A stretch of 64,000 bases of DNA. Source: Alkalibacillus filiformis. Its GTDB lineage: Bacteria; Bacillota; Bacilli; Bacillales; Alkalibacillaceae. Numbering within the stretch: the stretch's first letter is position 1; the number at the start of each line of letters is the position of its first letter. Shown in pieces: positions 8,873 to 17,486 of the stretch. Location of the stretch: positions 46,686 through 110,685 of the forward strand of contig NZ_JAUSUP010000006.1 of NCBI RefSeq assembly GCF_030814115.1. Direction: 5' to 3'. The notes under the pieces were generated by a model, which ran no database searches, had not been told where the DNA came from, and saw only the letters and a list, made by a program, of their open reading frames with translations. Made by a program: the position numbers and the translations under genes.

Positions 8873-9538
8873 ATGACAAAGAAAGTTTTAATGGTTTTAA
8901 CCAATCATACGAAAATTACAGATGATCACAAAACAGGTTTATGGTTAGAAGAGTTCGCACTACCATATGTTAAATTTAAAGAGCAAGGCTATGAAGTGAA
9001 AGTAACGAGCATTGAAGGTGGTGAAGTACCACTGGACCCAAATAGTATTGAAGACAACCCAGATTGGAAAGCTGCAGAGTCTGAACTAAAAGATACAGAA
9101 AAGCTAACGAAAGGTGATGCTGGTGAATTCGATGCTATATTTTTACCAGGTGGACATGGTACGATGTTCGACTTCCCAGATCACGAAACGCTTCAATATG
9201 TATTACAACAATTTGCTGAAAAAGAAAAAGTCATCGGCTCTGTCTGTCACGGGCCAGCTGGACTAGTTAATGTCACCTATGAAGACGGCACTCCAATTGT
9301 TAAAGACAGAAAAGTAACTGCATTCACTGACGAAGAAGAAAAAGAAATGCAATTAGATGAGCGAATGCCGTTCATGTTAGAGACAAAGCTTCGTGAGCAA
9401 GGGGCGAATTTCGAACGCGGTGAAAAATGGACAGACTTCTCCGTACGTGACCACAATATTGTTACAGGACAAAATCCTCAATCGAGTGGTAGTACAGCAG
9501 ATCGTGTCATCCGTGCTATTGAAGCATCAGCCGTTTAA
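8873..9538 (+). CDS. DJ-1/PfpI family protein (Hsp31-like, class I glutamine amidotransferase fold)
   Basis: This 221-residue protein has the DJ-1/PfpI fold with the nucleophile elbow SVCHGPAG: Cys125 followed by His126, and an acidic residue in the GLWLEEF segment near residue 26. The family includes the Hsp31 chaperones, glyoxalase III and proposed protein or nucleotide deglycases. The N-terminal layout (TGLWLEEFALPY and a PLDPNS loop) resembles the Hsp31-like group. It probably repairs or detoxifies carbonyl damage in the cytoplasm. The ATG at 8873 follows GGAGG at the right distance; the open frame extends further upstream, but that part has no initiation signal. Confidence 0.87.
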   Translation: MTKKVLMVLTNHTKITDDHKTGLWLEEFALPYVKFKEQGYEVKVTSIEGGEVPLDPNSIEDNPDWKAAESELKDTEKLTKGDAGEFDAIFLPGGHGTMFDFPDHETLQYVLQQFAEKEKVIGSVCHGPAGLVNVTYEDGTPIVKDRKVTAFTDEEEKEMQLDERMPFMLETKLREQGANFERGEKWTDFSVRDHNIVTGQNPQSSGSTADRVIRAIEASAV

Positions 9539-9543
9539 TAGAC

Positions 9544-9573
9544 AACCTCGGGCGTTACTAGCTCGAGGTTTTT
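9544..9573 (+). terminator. Rho-independent terminator
   Basis: AACCTCG and CGAGGTT form a stem that can be extended by bases in the loop, followed by five T. It ends the DJ-1/PfpI gene. Confidence 0.75.
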
Positions 9574-9659
9574 ACATATTCAGCTTCTTTATGTTTTAAG
9601 ATGTGTATAGTATGATAATAATAGTTTTAAAGAGCCGTTAAGGATGAAGGAGAAATAAT

Positions 9660-10769
9660 ATGAACTGGCGATTTTGGGAATACATAAATGATTACGACTT
9701 ATGGATCAACTTAGGCATTGCTTTAGGAATTCTATTAGTCTTCCTTTTGTTAAGAAAGCTATTTACTAAGTATGTTTTTTATTTCATCTTAAAACTGACG
9801 AATAAGTCAGGCTCAGATCTACTTAATTTCGTTGTGAAATCATATGAACGACCAATCAGAGCACTATTTGTCATTATAGGTATATACATAGCTACCGATT
9901 ATGTCCCTTTCATTAATCAAGAAGGCGACCTATTTGAAAGCTTAATTAGGTCATCAGTTATTCTAATCATCACTTGGGGGCTATTCAATTTAGCTTCAAG
10001 TTCATCTTTATTGCTTATGAAAGTCAGTGATAAAGTGAACTTAGAGATTGATCAAATATTAATTCCATTTATATCAAAAGCGGTCCGTTTTATCGTCGTT
10101 GCGATTAGTTTAAGTATTATTGCACAAGAGTTTGGTTATGACGTCAGCGGTTTTGTTGCTGGTTTAGGCCTTGGTGGTTTAGCGTTTGCTTTGGCTGCCC
10201 AAGAAGTGATAAAAAACTTATTTGGCGGGGTTGTCATCATTACTGAAAAACCGTTTACGATGGGTGACTGGGTTGAAACTCCTAGCGTTGAAGGTGTCGT
10301 TGAAGATATTACCTTCAGAAGTACACGAGTTAGAACCTTTTCAGAGTCACTTGTTACGATTCCGAACTCGACACTATCAAATGAACCCATCACGAACTGG
10401 AGCGAAATGGGCAAACGACGCATTTTCTTTAATTTAGGTGTTGAATATAGTACACCGAAGGATAAACTTGAGGCAGTCGTTGAACGCGTACGAGAACTAT
10501 TAGAAAACCATGAAGATATTCACCAAGAAACGATCTTTGTACGCTTCGATAAGTATAACAATAGCAGTTTAGATATTATGCTTTACTTCTTTACAAAGAC
10601 AACACAATGGGAAGAGTATTTAAAAATTAAAGAAGATATTAACTTTAAGATTATGGACATTTTAGAAGAAGAAGATGTATCAATCGCTTTCCCATCTCGC
10701 ACACTATACCTCGATGCAGAGGAAGAAGCGATGAAGCGTTTTTCAAACTCATTTAAAGATGATGAATAG
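9660..10769 (+). CDS. Small-conductance mechanosensitive channel (MscS family)
   Basis: This 369-residue membrane protein has about four N-terminal membrane helices. Its pore-lining helix is clear near residues 165-195 (GFVAGLGLGGLAFALAAQE), with the Gly/Ala packing pattern typical of MscS TM3, followed by the beta domain motif FTMGDWVETPSVEGVVEDI. The C-terminal half is the cytoplasmic vestibule. Such channels open when turgor rises and release solutes on hypo-osmotic shock, a useful function in a cell that accumulates compatible solutes. The gene stands alone between terminators. Confidence 0.92.
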   Translation: MNWRFWEYINDYDLWINLGIALGILLVFLLLRKLFTKYVFYFILKLTNKSGSDLLNFVVKSYERPIRALFVIIGIYIATDYVPFINQEGDLFESLIRSSVILIITWGLFNLASSSSLLLMKVSDKVNLEIDQILIPFISKAVRFIVVAISLSIIAQEFGYDVSGFVAGLGLGGLAFALAAQEVIKNLFGGVVIITEKPFTMGDWVETPSVEGVVEDITFRSTRVRTFSESLVTIPNSTLSNEPITNWSEMGKRRIFFNLGVEYSTPKDKLEAVVERVRELLENHEDIHQETIFVRFDKYNNSSLDIMLYFFTKTTQWEEYLKIKEDINFKIMDILEEEDVSIAFPSRTLYLDAEEEAMKRFSNSFKDDE

Positions 10770-10771
10770 AA

Positions 10772-10806
10772 AAAAGGTGCCTTCCACTATATGGAGGCAC
10801 CTTTTC
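10772..10806. terminator. Bidirectional terminator
   Basis: A long stem built from AAAAGGTGCC and GGCACCTTTT, with an inner CCA/TGG pair, lies between the convergent MscS and khtU genes. A and T runs flank both sides. Confidence 0.88.
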
Positions 10807-10810
10807 TTAA

Positions 10811-11959
10811 TCAAGATCGAGCTTCACGTTTTCCAAAGACACGCCTAGCAATAACTGGTGCATTTTGAAATAACACAACACCTAAAATTGCTGATGTTAA
10901 AATAAACACACTACTAAATGCCATAATCATTTCAGAAGCTAAGGCAGCCATAATAATTGAAAACTCTCCTCTTTGTGTTAGAGAAAAACCTGCCCGTAAT
11001 GAAACTTTCTTCGACATACCATACATTTGGCCTCCCCAATAGCCTACAGCTATTTTAGCTATAATAGACCAAACTAGTAATACGATTAACATAGAAACCA
11101 TCGGAATACCTTCTGCAAATTCTATACTCGTGCCAAAGTATACAAAAAACAGTGGTAGTAATAGGTCGCGGAAGTTAAGAACAAGGTGCTCAAGTTCATG
11201 TGTTCTTTTCAACTCAGCTAAAACAATACCTGCTAGAAACGCACCTAATACTTCCGATAAATCTAAGAATAACGCTAATCCCCCATATGTAAGTCCGATT
11301 CCAATGACAAATAGGACAAAAAAGTCTTCATTGATATATCGATCAACGAATGGTCGTAGTTTTCGGAACACAAACAAAGCTAAGAAAAGAGCACCAGCTG
11401 TTAATAATATAACCTGTAAAATGATTAAACTAATAGACCCAGCTGTTACTGCTGCCCCTGCTGTTAACCCAACTAAAATAGCTACTAGTACTGGAGCGAC
11501 TAAGTCTTCAAAAATTAATAACCCTAAAATGAATTCTGATTCTTTGTTAGCCATTCTCTTCGTGCTTTCTAGAAGTTTAGCAGTAATCGATGAGCTCGTT
11601 GCATATGCTACACCACCAATTAACATTGCTGTAATCCAATCTAACCCAAACAACAACGCAATACCGAATGAAACACCAAAGCTAAGAACTAAATCAAGAA
11701 TACCTGCTCCTAACACTTTTTTCGCTACTTTTACTAACTGATTAACCGGAAACTCCATACCTAACATAAAGAATAACAACACAATCCCTATTTCACCAGC
11801 GAACTCTAGTAAGTAGGAGTCAGAGAAAAAACTACCTATTACTAGCCCAAGTAATAGAAAGGTGATGACATTTGGTATACGTACTTTGAAGGAAATATAC
11901 CCAACCATAAATAAAATTAAAAACAACAAACCTGCTAATAACATATCCGGGATATACAT
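10811..11959 (-). CDS. khtU: K+(NH4+)/H+ antiporter membrane subunit KhtU (CPA2 family)
   Basis: This 382-residue protein is a cation/proton antiporter of the CPA2 family with about twelve membrane helices and no C-terminal nucleotide-binding domain. The length and the partner gene match Bacillus KhtU, which expels K+ in exchange for protons under the control of KhtT. The gene lies 5 bases downstream of khtT on the same strand, so the two are translationally close. Lowering cytosolic K+ is important at high pH and when c-di-AMP is high. Specificity for K+ is inferred from the pair, not from residues. Confidence 0.9.
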   Translation of the reverse strand: MYIPDMLLAGLLFLILFMVGYISFKVRIPNVITFLLLGLVIGSFFSDSYLLEFAGEIGIVLLFFMLGMEFPVNQLVKVAKKVLGAGILDLVLSFGVSFGIALLFGLDWITAMLIGGVAYATSSSITAKLLESTKRMANKESEFILGLLIFEDLVAPVLVAILVGLTAGAAVTAGSISLIILQVILLTAGALFLALFVFRKLRPFVDRYINEDFFVLFVIGIGLTYGGLALFLDLSEVLGAFLAGIVLAELKRTHELEHLVLNFRDLLLPLFFVYFGTSIEFAEGIPMVSMLIVLLVWSIIAKIAVGYWGGQMYGMSKKVSLRAGFSLTQRGEFSIIMAALASEMIMAFSSVFILTSAILGVVLFQNAPVIARRVFGKREARS

Positions 11960-11964
11960 AGTTA

Positions 11965-12456
11965 CTACCCCTTACAAATTCTTTCAAATTCTTCAATTAC
12001 TTTTTTCTTGCCTAATGCCATAAGTGTATCTTTGGCTTCGATTTTCTCTTCATCATTTGGTTTTGTTATACACTCACCACCTCTAAATATTGCAACGATT
12101 GACACTTCATCGTCGACCATTTTTTGTGCTCGATCTACAGACTGGCCAATAATAGATGATCCCTTCTTCACTTCGACCCAATCGACAAGTGTTTTCTTCC
12201 TCACTAGACTTAACTGTTCAAACTGCCCTTCATCAACCCCCTCATCTCTACTACCTAACAATTTAACCCCTAACTCTTTCGTTTCTTCAGAAGTAAAAGT
12301 AGTTGAAAAAATCGGTTCATCATCATCTTCGTCTTCTAAAAAGTACAACTCCCTTTTACCACTGTGATGTAAAACTAATACTGTATATAGACCATCACTG
12401 TTTATAAATGATACTTTCTTTCCAACACCTGGTAGATCCGTTTCTTTAAATTCCAT
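11965..12456 (-). CDS. khtT: Antiporter regulatory subunit KhtT (TrkA-C/RCK_C domain)
   Basis: This 163-residue soluble protein resembles Bacillus KhtT throughout: the opening DLPGVGKKV segment, an N-terminal region of about 85 residues, and a C-terminal RCK_C domain (about 90-163) with VKKGSSIIGQSV and VSIVAIFRG. In B. subtilis KhtT sits under KhtU, binds c-di-AMP and pH-dependent signals, and gates K+ efflux. Several acidic residues cluster near residue 40 (EDEDDDEP). The start follows AGGGGGG. The c-di-AMP synthase CdaA is encoded about 48 kb away in this window. Confidence 0.9.
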   Translation of the reverse strand: MEFKETDLPGVGKKVSFINSDGLYTVLVLHHSGKRELYFLEDEDDDEPIFSTTFTSEETKELGVKLLGSRDEGVDEGQFEQLSLVRKKTLVDWVEVKKGSSIIGQSVDRAQKMVDDEVSIVAIFRGGECITKPNDEEKIEAKDTLMALGKKKVIEEFERICKG

Positions 12457-12510
12457 TAGGTTCCCCCCTCAAATCACTTTTACCTCAATTATATTACATT
12501 TGGTCATTTT

Positions 12511-12525
12511 TTCTAATAATAATTT
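12511..12525. promoter_or_regulatory. Possible PerR-like box between khtTU and catalase
   Basis: TTCTAATAATAATTT matches the Bacillus PerR box TTATAATNATTATAA at 10 of 14 informative positions. It lies in the 116-base divergent region upstream of a catalase gene, a classical PerR target. In such AT-rich DNA a chance match is quite possible. Confidence 0.3.
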
Positions 12526-12572
12526 TCTGAGTACACATACTACACAGTGAATTTGAAAGGAGGATTTGATCT

Positions 12573-14129
12573 ATGAAAAATAAAGACAGTAAAGATGAGA
12601 ATCAAAAATCAAAACTCACGAACCAACAAGGACATCCTGTCACAGACAATCAAAACACTAGGTCTGTTGGAAAACGTGGGCCTACAGTTCTTGAAAACTA
12701 CGATTTCCTTGAGAAGATTAGCCACTTCGACCGAGAAAAAATCCCTGAGCGGATCGTTCACGCTCGTGGTGCCGGTGCACATGGTTACTTTGAGTCATAC
12801 GGCGAAATAAATGGTGAACCTATTTCAAAATACACCCGCGCCAAAGTGTTTGAGAAAGGAAAACGCACACCTGTTTTTGCAAGATTTTCGACAGTTAACC
12901 ACGGAAAGCATTCACCTGAAACGTTACGAGACCCTCGTGGTTTCGCGATCAAATTTTACACAGAAGATGGTAACTGGGACTTAGTCGGTAATAACTTAAA
13001 AATCTTTTTCATCCGTGATCCGATTAAATTCCCTGATTTCGTTCACGCGTTTCAACCAGATCATGTCACAAACATCCAAGACCCTGAAAGAATCTTTGAC
13101 TTTATTAGTCAATCACCAGAAGCGACACATATGATTACATTTCTATTCTCACCTTGGGGTATTCCAGCAAACTTTAGACAAATGCAAGGCTCTGGAGTAC
13201 ACGCTTACCGCTGGGTTAACAAAGAAGGAAAAGCTGTATTAGTCAAATACCATTGGGAACCAGTACAAGGTATTAAAAACTTAACGCAACAAGAAGCTGA
13301 CAAAATTCAAGGCATGAACTTTAATCACTCAACGCAAGATTTATATGAAGCGATTGAAGAAGGTAACTACCCTGAATGGGAGCTTTACGTTCAAATTATG
13401 GAAGATGGAGAACACCCACAGTTAGACTTTGACCCACTAGATCCAACTAAACTATGGTATCGCGATCAATTCCCATGGCACAAAGTCGGTAAAATGGTAC
13501 TTAACGAAAACCCGAAAAACTTCCACGCTGAAGTTGAACAGGCTGCATTCGGCACGGGTGTATTAGTAGATGGATTAGACTTCTCAGATGATAAGCTCCT
13601 CCAAGGTCGTACATTCTCATACTCAGATACACAACGTTACCGTGTTGGGCCTAACTACTTACAATTACCAATCAACAGTCCAGTTAAAGGTGTCCGCACG
13701 AATCAAAACGGTGGACAAATGGATTACCGAACGGATTACGGTGAGGATAAAAACCCTCATATCAACTATGAACCATCCCTTCTTGGTGGATATACTGAAG
13801 ATCAAAATAATGGTCAAGAACATGAGCCTTATGCGGAAGGAAATGTTGTAAGAGAGCCAATCGACCGTCAGAACAACTTCGGGCAAGCTGGTGAAACATA
13901 TCGTCGTCTGAACGAATGGGAGCGTGATGACTTAATTAACAATTTAGTTGGCGCTTTATCTCAATGTCATAAAGATATTCAAAACCAAATGATTGAGAAC
14001 TTTACAAAAGCCGATGAAGAGTACGGAAAGCGCGTCGCAGAAGGGCTTAACTCAATGCCTAAAGAGGACAAAATGGAAGAAGCCGTTCACGATGCTGAAC
14101 AAATGGGACACCCATCCGATCCATATTAA
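12573..14129 (+). CDS. katA: Heme catalase (monofunctional, clade 3 type)
   Basis: This 518-residue protein is a monofunctional heme catalase that turns hydrogen peroxide into water and oxygen in the cytoplasm. The distal histidine lies in [13 protein letters not shown] (His63), the catalytic asparagine in LVGNN (near residue 140), and the heme-ligand tyrosine in the [12 protein letters not shown] segment. Length and sequence fit the small-subunit vegetative catalases (KatA type) rather than the larger KatE type. The N-terminal 20 residues and the C-terminus are unusually polar and charged. It has a good AAAGGAGG site and its own terminator. Peroxide induction through PerR is plausible. Confidence 0.93.
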   Translation: MKNKDSKDENQKSKLTNQQGHPVTDNQNTRSVGKRGPTVLENYDFLEKISHFDREKIPERIVHARGAGAHGYFESYGEINGEPISKYTRAKVFEKGKRTPVFARFSTVNHGKHSPETLRDPRGFAIKFYTEDGNWDLVGNNLKIFFIRDPIKFPDFVHAFQPDHVTNIQDPERIFDFISQSPEATHMITFLFSPWGIPANFRQMQGSGVHAYRWVNKEGKAVLVKYHWEPVQGIKNLTQQEADKIQGMNFNHSTQDLYEAIEEGNYPEWELYVQIMEDGEHPQLDFDPLDPTKLWYRDQFPWHKVGKMVLNENPKNFHAEVEQAAFGTGVLVDGLDFSDDKLLQGRTFSYSDTQRYRVGPNYLQLPINSPVKGVRTNQNGGQMDYRTDYGEDKNPHINYEPSLLGGYTEDQNNGQEHEPYAEGNVVREPIDRQNNFGQAGETYRRLNEWERDDLINNLVGALSQCHKDIQNQMIENFTKADEEYGKRVAEGLNSMPKEDKMEEAVHDAEQMGHPSDPY

Positions 14130-14137
14130 TTCTAGAC

Positions 14138-14175
14138 AAAAGCTTTGCATGAGAAATCGTGCAAAGCTTTTTTTA
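14138..14175 (+). terminator. Rho-independent terminator
   Basis: AAAAGCTTTGCA pairs with TGCAAAGCTTTT, followed by a T run; it ends the catalase gene. The following gap (14176-14408) is AT-rich and must hold the promoter of the ABC transporter operon, but I cannot identify it with confidence. Confidence 0.9.
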
Positions 14176-14408
14176 TATCATACTTTTAGTACAACTATCA
14201 TAATTATTAATTAAGGGAAATGTAGATTAAACGAAAGGATTATTAAAAAAACGACAGTTATTTTATAAGTGATTGAGTTCTACTACGAAAAATCAGCTCA
14301 GATATCAGATAATTCATAATAATGTTGTTTAATGTCATTTTCCAAAACTATTAAAACCATGAGAAAATAAAGTTTGCAAACAAAATTTGGTAGGGGGTAC
14401 ATAATTTA

Positions 14409-15173
14409 ATGAAAAAGTTAACTATTTTTCTTGTTGCGATGTTTACAATCGGGATTCTTGCAGCATGCGGTACAGATGGTGAAAGTGGAGACGGAGATAT
14501 GGAAACATACTCAGTTGCCACAGATGCAAACTTCCAGCCTTTTGAATATTTAAATCCAGATACAGGTGAAATGGAAGGTTTCGACATTGATTTACTTAAC
14601 GCAATCGCTGAAGAAGCAGGTTTCAAAGTTGAGTATGAAACTATGGAATTTGATGGTTTATTAGCTTCAATGAGATCAGGTCGTAACGATATCGGTATTG
14701 CTGGTATTTCAATTACAGAGGATAGACAAGAAACAATTGACTTCTCAGACGCTTATTATGATTCTGGTTTAATTCTTGCAGTTCCAGTTGATTCAGATAT
14801 CGAATCCATTGATGATGTTGGTGGTCTTGAAGTTGGTGCTCGTCAAGGTTCTACAAGTGAGGAGTTCCTACTAGATAATACAGACGCTGAAGTTACAGCG
14901 TTCCCAGAGATCGTAACAGCTTATATGGACTTAGAAGCAGGTCGTTTAGATGCTGTTTTATACGATTTACCTAACGTTCAATACTACATTATGGAAAATG
15001 CTGAAGATGAGCTTAAAACGGTAGGCGACGTTTTAGAGGGTCAGCCATACGGGATTGCTTTCCCTAAAGACTCTGAATTAGTTGAGCCTGTTAACGAAGC
15101 TTTAGCTACAGTAAAAGAAGACGGAACTTATGATGAGATTTATGAGAAATGGTTCGGTGAATCTCCTGAGTAA
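14409..15173 (+). CDS. Polar amino acid ABC transporter, substrate-binding lipoprotein (GlnH-like)
   Basis: This 254-residue lipoprotein has lipobox LAAC with Cys20 and the SBP_bac_3 fold. It keeps the features that bind the alpha-amino and alpha-carboxyl groups of an amino acid in GlnH-type proteins: the arginine in the GISITEDRQ segment and the aspartate in DAVLYDLPN. The best-known relatives bind glutamine, arginine or cystine, and the ectoine-binding protein EhuB is in the same superfamily. The ligand cannot be fixed from sequence. The permease and ATPase genes follow, with a terminator-like hairpin in between, and ectC comes after them. Confidence 0.92.
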   Translation: MKKLTIFLVAMFTIGILAACGTDGESGDGDMETYSVATDANFQPFEYLNPDTGEMEGFDIDLLNAIAEEAGFKVEYETMEFDGLLASMRSGRNDIGIAGISITEDRQETIDFSDAYYDSGLILAVPVDSDIESIDDVGGLEVGARQGSTSEEFLLDNTDAEVTAFPEIVTAYMDLEAGRLDAVLYDLPNVQYYIMENAEDELKTVGDVLEGQPYGIAFPKDSELVEPVNEALATVKEDGTYDEIYEKWFGESPE

Positions 15174-15205
15174 AAATTAAATACAACACGTACACTACTA
15201 TATTC

Positions 15206-15239
15206 AAGCGTAACAAGTACATGCTTGTTACGCTTTTTT
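15206..15239 (+). terminator. Terminator-like hairpin inside the ABC transporter operon
   Basis: A perfect 12-base stem (AAGCGTAACAAG with CTTGTTACGCTT) with a 6-base loop and six T lies between the binding-protein and permease genes. Partial read-through would give more binding protein than membrane components, as is common in such operons. Confidence 0.85.
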
Positions 15240-15291
15240 CCATACTAAGTCGTGACCGTCATGCGACTTAATAGAAGGAGAGATTAATAAA

Positions 15292-15975
15292 ATGCTAGAT
15301 GCACTTAATAGCATGTTTGAAGCACTAATGGACTCGGCCTATATTAAATCGCTACCATTTTTATATGAAGGCTTAAAGCTAACTTTATTAATTACAATAG
15401 TCGGTTTATTTTTAGGTTTTATTCTCGGAGCGTTCACAGGACTTGGTAGATTATCTAAAAATGGGTTGATTCGAGGAATAAGCACCATTTTTGTAGAAGT
15501 TGTCCGAGGAACTCCCATATTAGTACAAGTTTTATTTATTTATTTCGGGATCTCAGAAGATTTAATTGGTGTTAATATCAGTGGTTTAACCGCTGCGATT
15601 ATTGCGATCACTATAAACGCAGGTGCATACATCGCTGAAATTGTCCGCGGTGCTGTCCATTCAATTGATAAAGGACAATATGAAGCCGGACGTGCTGTGG
15701 GGTTAACAGAGAGGCAAACGATGCGTTACATTATTTGGCCTCAAGCCTTTAAGCGGATGATTCCACCATTAGGTAATCAATTTATCATTAGTTTAAAAGA
15801 TACTTCCTTATTCTCCGTCATTGCAGTTGGAGAATTACTATACCAAGGTAGACAGTACTATAACGCAACATTCGAAGTTTTTGAGACTCTCGTTATGGTT
15901 TGTATTATATACCTTATGATTACAATTCCGACTTCGGTTATTTTACGTCGCATAGAAAGGAAGTTAGATGTATAA
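15292..15975 (+). CDS. Polar amino acid ABC transporter permease (GlnP/HisM type)
   Basis: This 227-residue protein is a membrane subunit of the polar amino acid uptake family, with about five helices. The cytoplasmic coupling motif is visible (EAGRAVGLTERQTMRYIIWPQAFKR, in the EAA-loop position near residues 131-155). A single permease gene suggests a homodimer. Its stop codon is directly followed by the ATG of the ATPase gene, so the two are translationally coupled. The AAGGAGAG binding site is strong. Confidence 0.93.
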   Translation: MLDALNSMFEALMDSAYIKSLPFLYEGLKLTLLITIVGLFLGFILGAFTGLGRLSKNGLIRGISTIFVEVVRGTPILVQVLFIYFGISEDLIGVNISGLTAAIIAITINAGAYIAEIVRGAVHSIDKGQYEAGRAVGLTERQTMRYIIWPQAFKRMIPPLGNQFIISLKDTSLFSVIAVGELLYQGRQYYNATFEVFETLVMVCIIYLMITIPTSVILRRIERKLDV

Positions 15976-16698
15976 ATGATTACTGTTAAAGATTTACACA
16001 AATCGTTTGGGAACCTTGAAGTCTTAAAAGGGATAAGTGCTGAAGTTAAAGAAAGCGAAGTGGTCTGTGTAATCGGGCCATCAGGTTCTGGTAAAAGTAC
16101 ATTTCTAAGATGTATCAATTTATTAGAAGATATTACATCAGGAGAGGTTACAATCGACCAAGATGTTATTAATGATCCTAAAACAAATATTAACCAAGTC
16201 CGTTCACAAGTGGGCATGGTATTTCAGCACTTTAATTTATTTCCACATAAGACGGTACTAGAAAATATTACAATTGGACCAATTAAAGTAAAAGGTATGA
16301 AAGAAGAGGAAGCTAAAGAGATCGCTTTAAAGCTTTTAGAAAAAGTAGGGTTATCTGATAAAGCTGATGCCTATCCTGAAAGTCTATCAGGCGGGCAAAA
16401 ACAACGTGCAGCTATAGCGCGGTCATTAGCTATGGAGCCTAAAGTCATGCTTTTTGACGAACCAACATCTGCATTAGACCCAGAGTTGGTTGGGGACGTG
16501 TTAGAAGTTATGAAAGATTTAGCACGTGAAGGTATGACGATGGTCGTTGTCACACACGAAATGGGGTTTGCTCGCGAAGTTGGCGACCGCGTTCTGTTTA
16601 TGGATGAAGGTATTGTGATGGAAGAAGGCGACCCACAACAAATTTTCGAAAATCCACAAAACCCACGTACACAAGAATTTTTGAGTAAAATTCTATAA
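15976..16698 (+). CDS. glnQ: Polar amino acid ABC transporter ATP-binding protein (GlnQ type)
   Basis: This 240-residue ATPase has Walker A (GPSGSGKST, near residues 35-43), the Q-loop ([11 protein letters not shown]), the signature LSGGQKQR and Walker B ([13 protein letters not shown]). The length and the HFNLFPH segment are typical of GlnQ/ArtP-type subunits that energise amino acid import. It follows the permease without a gap, and ectC begins 29 bases after its stop with no terminator between, so all belong to one transcript. The glnQ symbol indicates similarity only; the substrate may not be glutamine. Confidence 0.93.
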   Translation: MITVKDLHKSFGNLEVLKGISAEVKESEVVCVIGPSGSGKSTFLRCINLLEDITSGEVTIDQDVINDPKTNINQVRSQVGMVFQHFNLFPHKTVLENITIGPIKVKGMKEEEAKEIALKLLEKVGLSDKADAYPESLSGGQKQRAAIARSLAMEPKVMLFDEPTSALDPELVGDVLEVMKDLAREGMTMVVVTHEMGFAREVGDRVLFMDEGIVMEEGDPQQIFENPQNPRTQEFLSKIL

Positions 16699-16727
16699 CA
16701 AACATATTTGAAGGGAGAAATCTACTA

Positions 16728-17117
16728 ATGAAAATTGTAAAACTACAAGATGTAATCGGATCAGAAAACGAAGTAAAAGGTGAAAATTGGGAAAGTCGTC
16801 GTCTACTTTTAAAGAAAGATGGTATGGGCTTCTCACTACATGACACTGTCATTAAGGCAGGAACTGAAACTCACATTTGGTACAAAAACCATTTAGAAGC
16901 TGTTTACTGTATTGAAGGTGACGGTGAAGTTGAGACATTAAAAGATGGTAAAGTCTATAAAATTACACCAGGTACAGTATACTCTTTAGATGAACATGAT
17001 GAACATTTATTACGTGGTGGTAGTGAAGATATGCGCGTTGTTTGTGTATTTAATCCACCTCTATCAGGTAAAGAAGTTCATGATGAAAATGGCGTCTACC
17101 CTGTAGATGAAGACTAA
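16728..17117 (+). CDS. ectC: L-ectoine synthase, solitary (no ectA/ectB beside it)
   Basis: This 129-residue cupin is an ectoine synthase, which closes the ring of N-gamma-acetyl-2,4-diaminobutyrate to give the compatible solute ectoine. The positions known as iron ligands and substrate contacts in characterised EctC are all present: Trp21, Arg25, Thr40, Glu57, Tyr85, His93, Cys106, Phe108. It is therefore likely to be active rather than a generic cupin. Normally ectC is the last gene of ectABC; here neither the acetyltransferase nor the aminotransferase is adjacent or elsewhere in the window. Instead it lies 29 bases behind an amino acid ABC transporter. The start has an AAGGGAG site. Confidence 0.93.
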   Translation: MKIVKLQDVIGSENEVKGENWESRRLLLKKDGMGFSLHDTVIKAGTETHIWYKNHLEAVYCIEGDGEVETLKDGKVYKITPGTVYSLDEHDEHLLRGGSEDMRVVCVFNPPLSGKEVHDENGVYPVDED

Positions 17118-17137
17118 TAAATTATAAGGGGCGATTT

Positions 17138-17449
17138 ATTATCAAGCATTTTTCTTATGTTGGATTTGGGTTAGCAATAACAATTGTCGCTTTATTAATT
17201 GGGACTTTTACTGGTAATTGGAATGTTCCACTGACTATCATTAGTGTAGGTGCAATTGTTCCACTGATTATAGCAGGTATATTAACAGGTGCTCTTAATC
17301 GCGGAGATCGCGTAAGAGCTAACTATCATACTGAAACACAACAAGATCGCTACAGTAGAGATACGTGGATTAAAAGACTTCTACTCATAAGCTCACCCAA
17401 TGCAACATTACTAGTCTTGATGATTATAATCGGATTATTGACATATTAA
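17138..17449 (+). CDS. Small membrane protein with a non-standard start codon (ATT)
   Basis: An open frame of about 103 codons follows ectC. The product has two N-terminal hydrophobic helices, a polar charged segment (around GDRVRANYHTETQQDRYSRD) and a C-terminal hydrophobic helix; it recalls small Bacillaceae membrane proteins such as DUF5316, but I am not certain. No ATG, GTG or TTG lies in frame between the upstream stop at 17108 and the body of the gene. The ribosome-binding sequence AAGGGG ends 6 bases before an ATT at 17138, which I take as the start. Loss of a normal start by mutation is the alternative. Confidence 0.6.
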   Translation: MIKHFSYVGFGLAITIVALLIGTFTGNWNVPLTIISVGAIVPLIIAGILTGALNRGDRVRANYHTETQQDRYSRDTWIKRLLLISSPNATLLVLMIIIGLLTY

Positions 17450-17486
17450 AATAAGGCAACCTCACTGTCGAGGTTGCCTTTATTTT
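17448..17486. terminator. Bidirectional terminator
   Basis: AAATAAGGCAACCTC and GAGGTTGCCTTTATTT form a long stem with a 6-base loop and T-rich ends on both strands. It closes the ABC transporter-ectC operon and the convergent symporter gene. Confidence 0.9.

Noticed and set aside
9393..9599. 68-codon frame overlapping the end of the DJ-1/PfpI gene
   Set aside because: It runs through the terminator of that gene and has no start signal of its own.
11130..11741. 203-codon open frame on the plus strand opposite khtU
   Set aside because: It lies entirely within khtU on the other strand, has a composition rich in Asn, Thr and Lys as expected of an antisense shadow, and no ribosome binding site.
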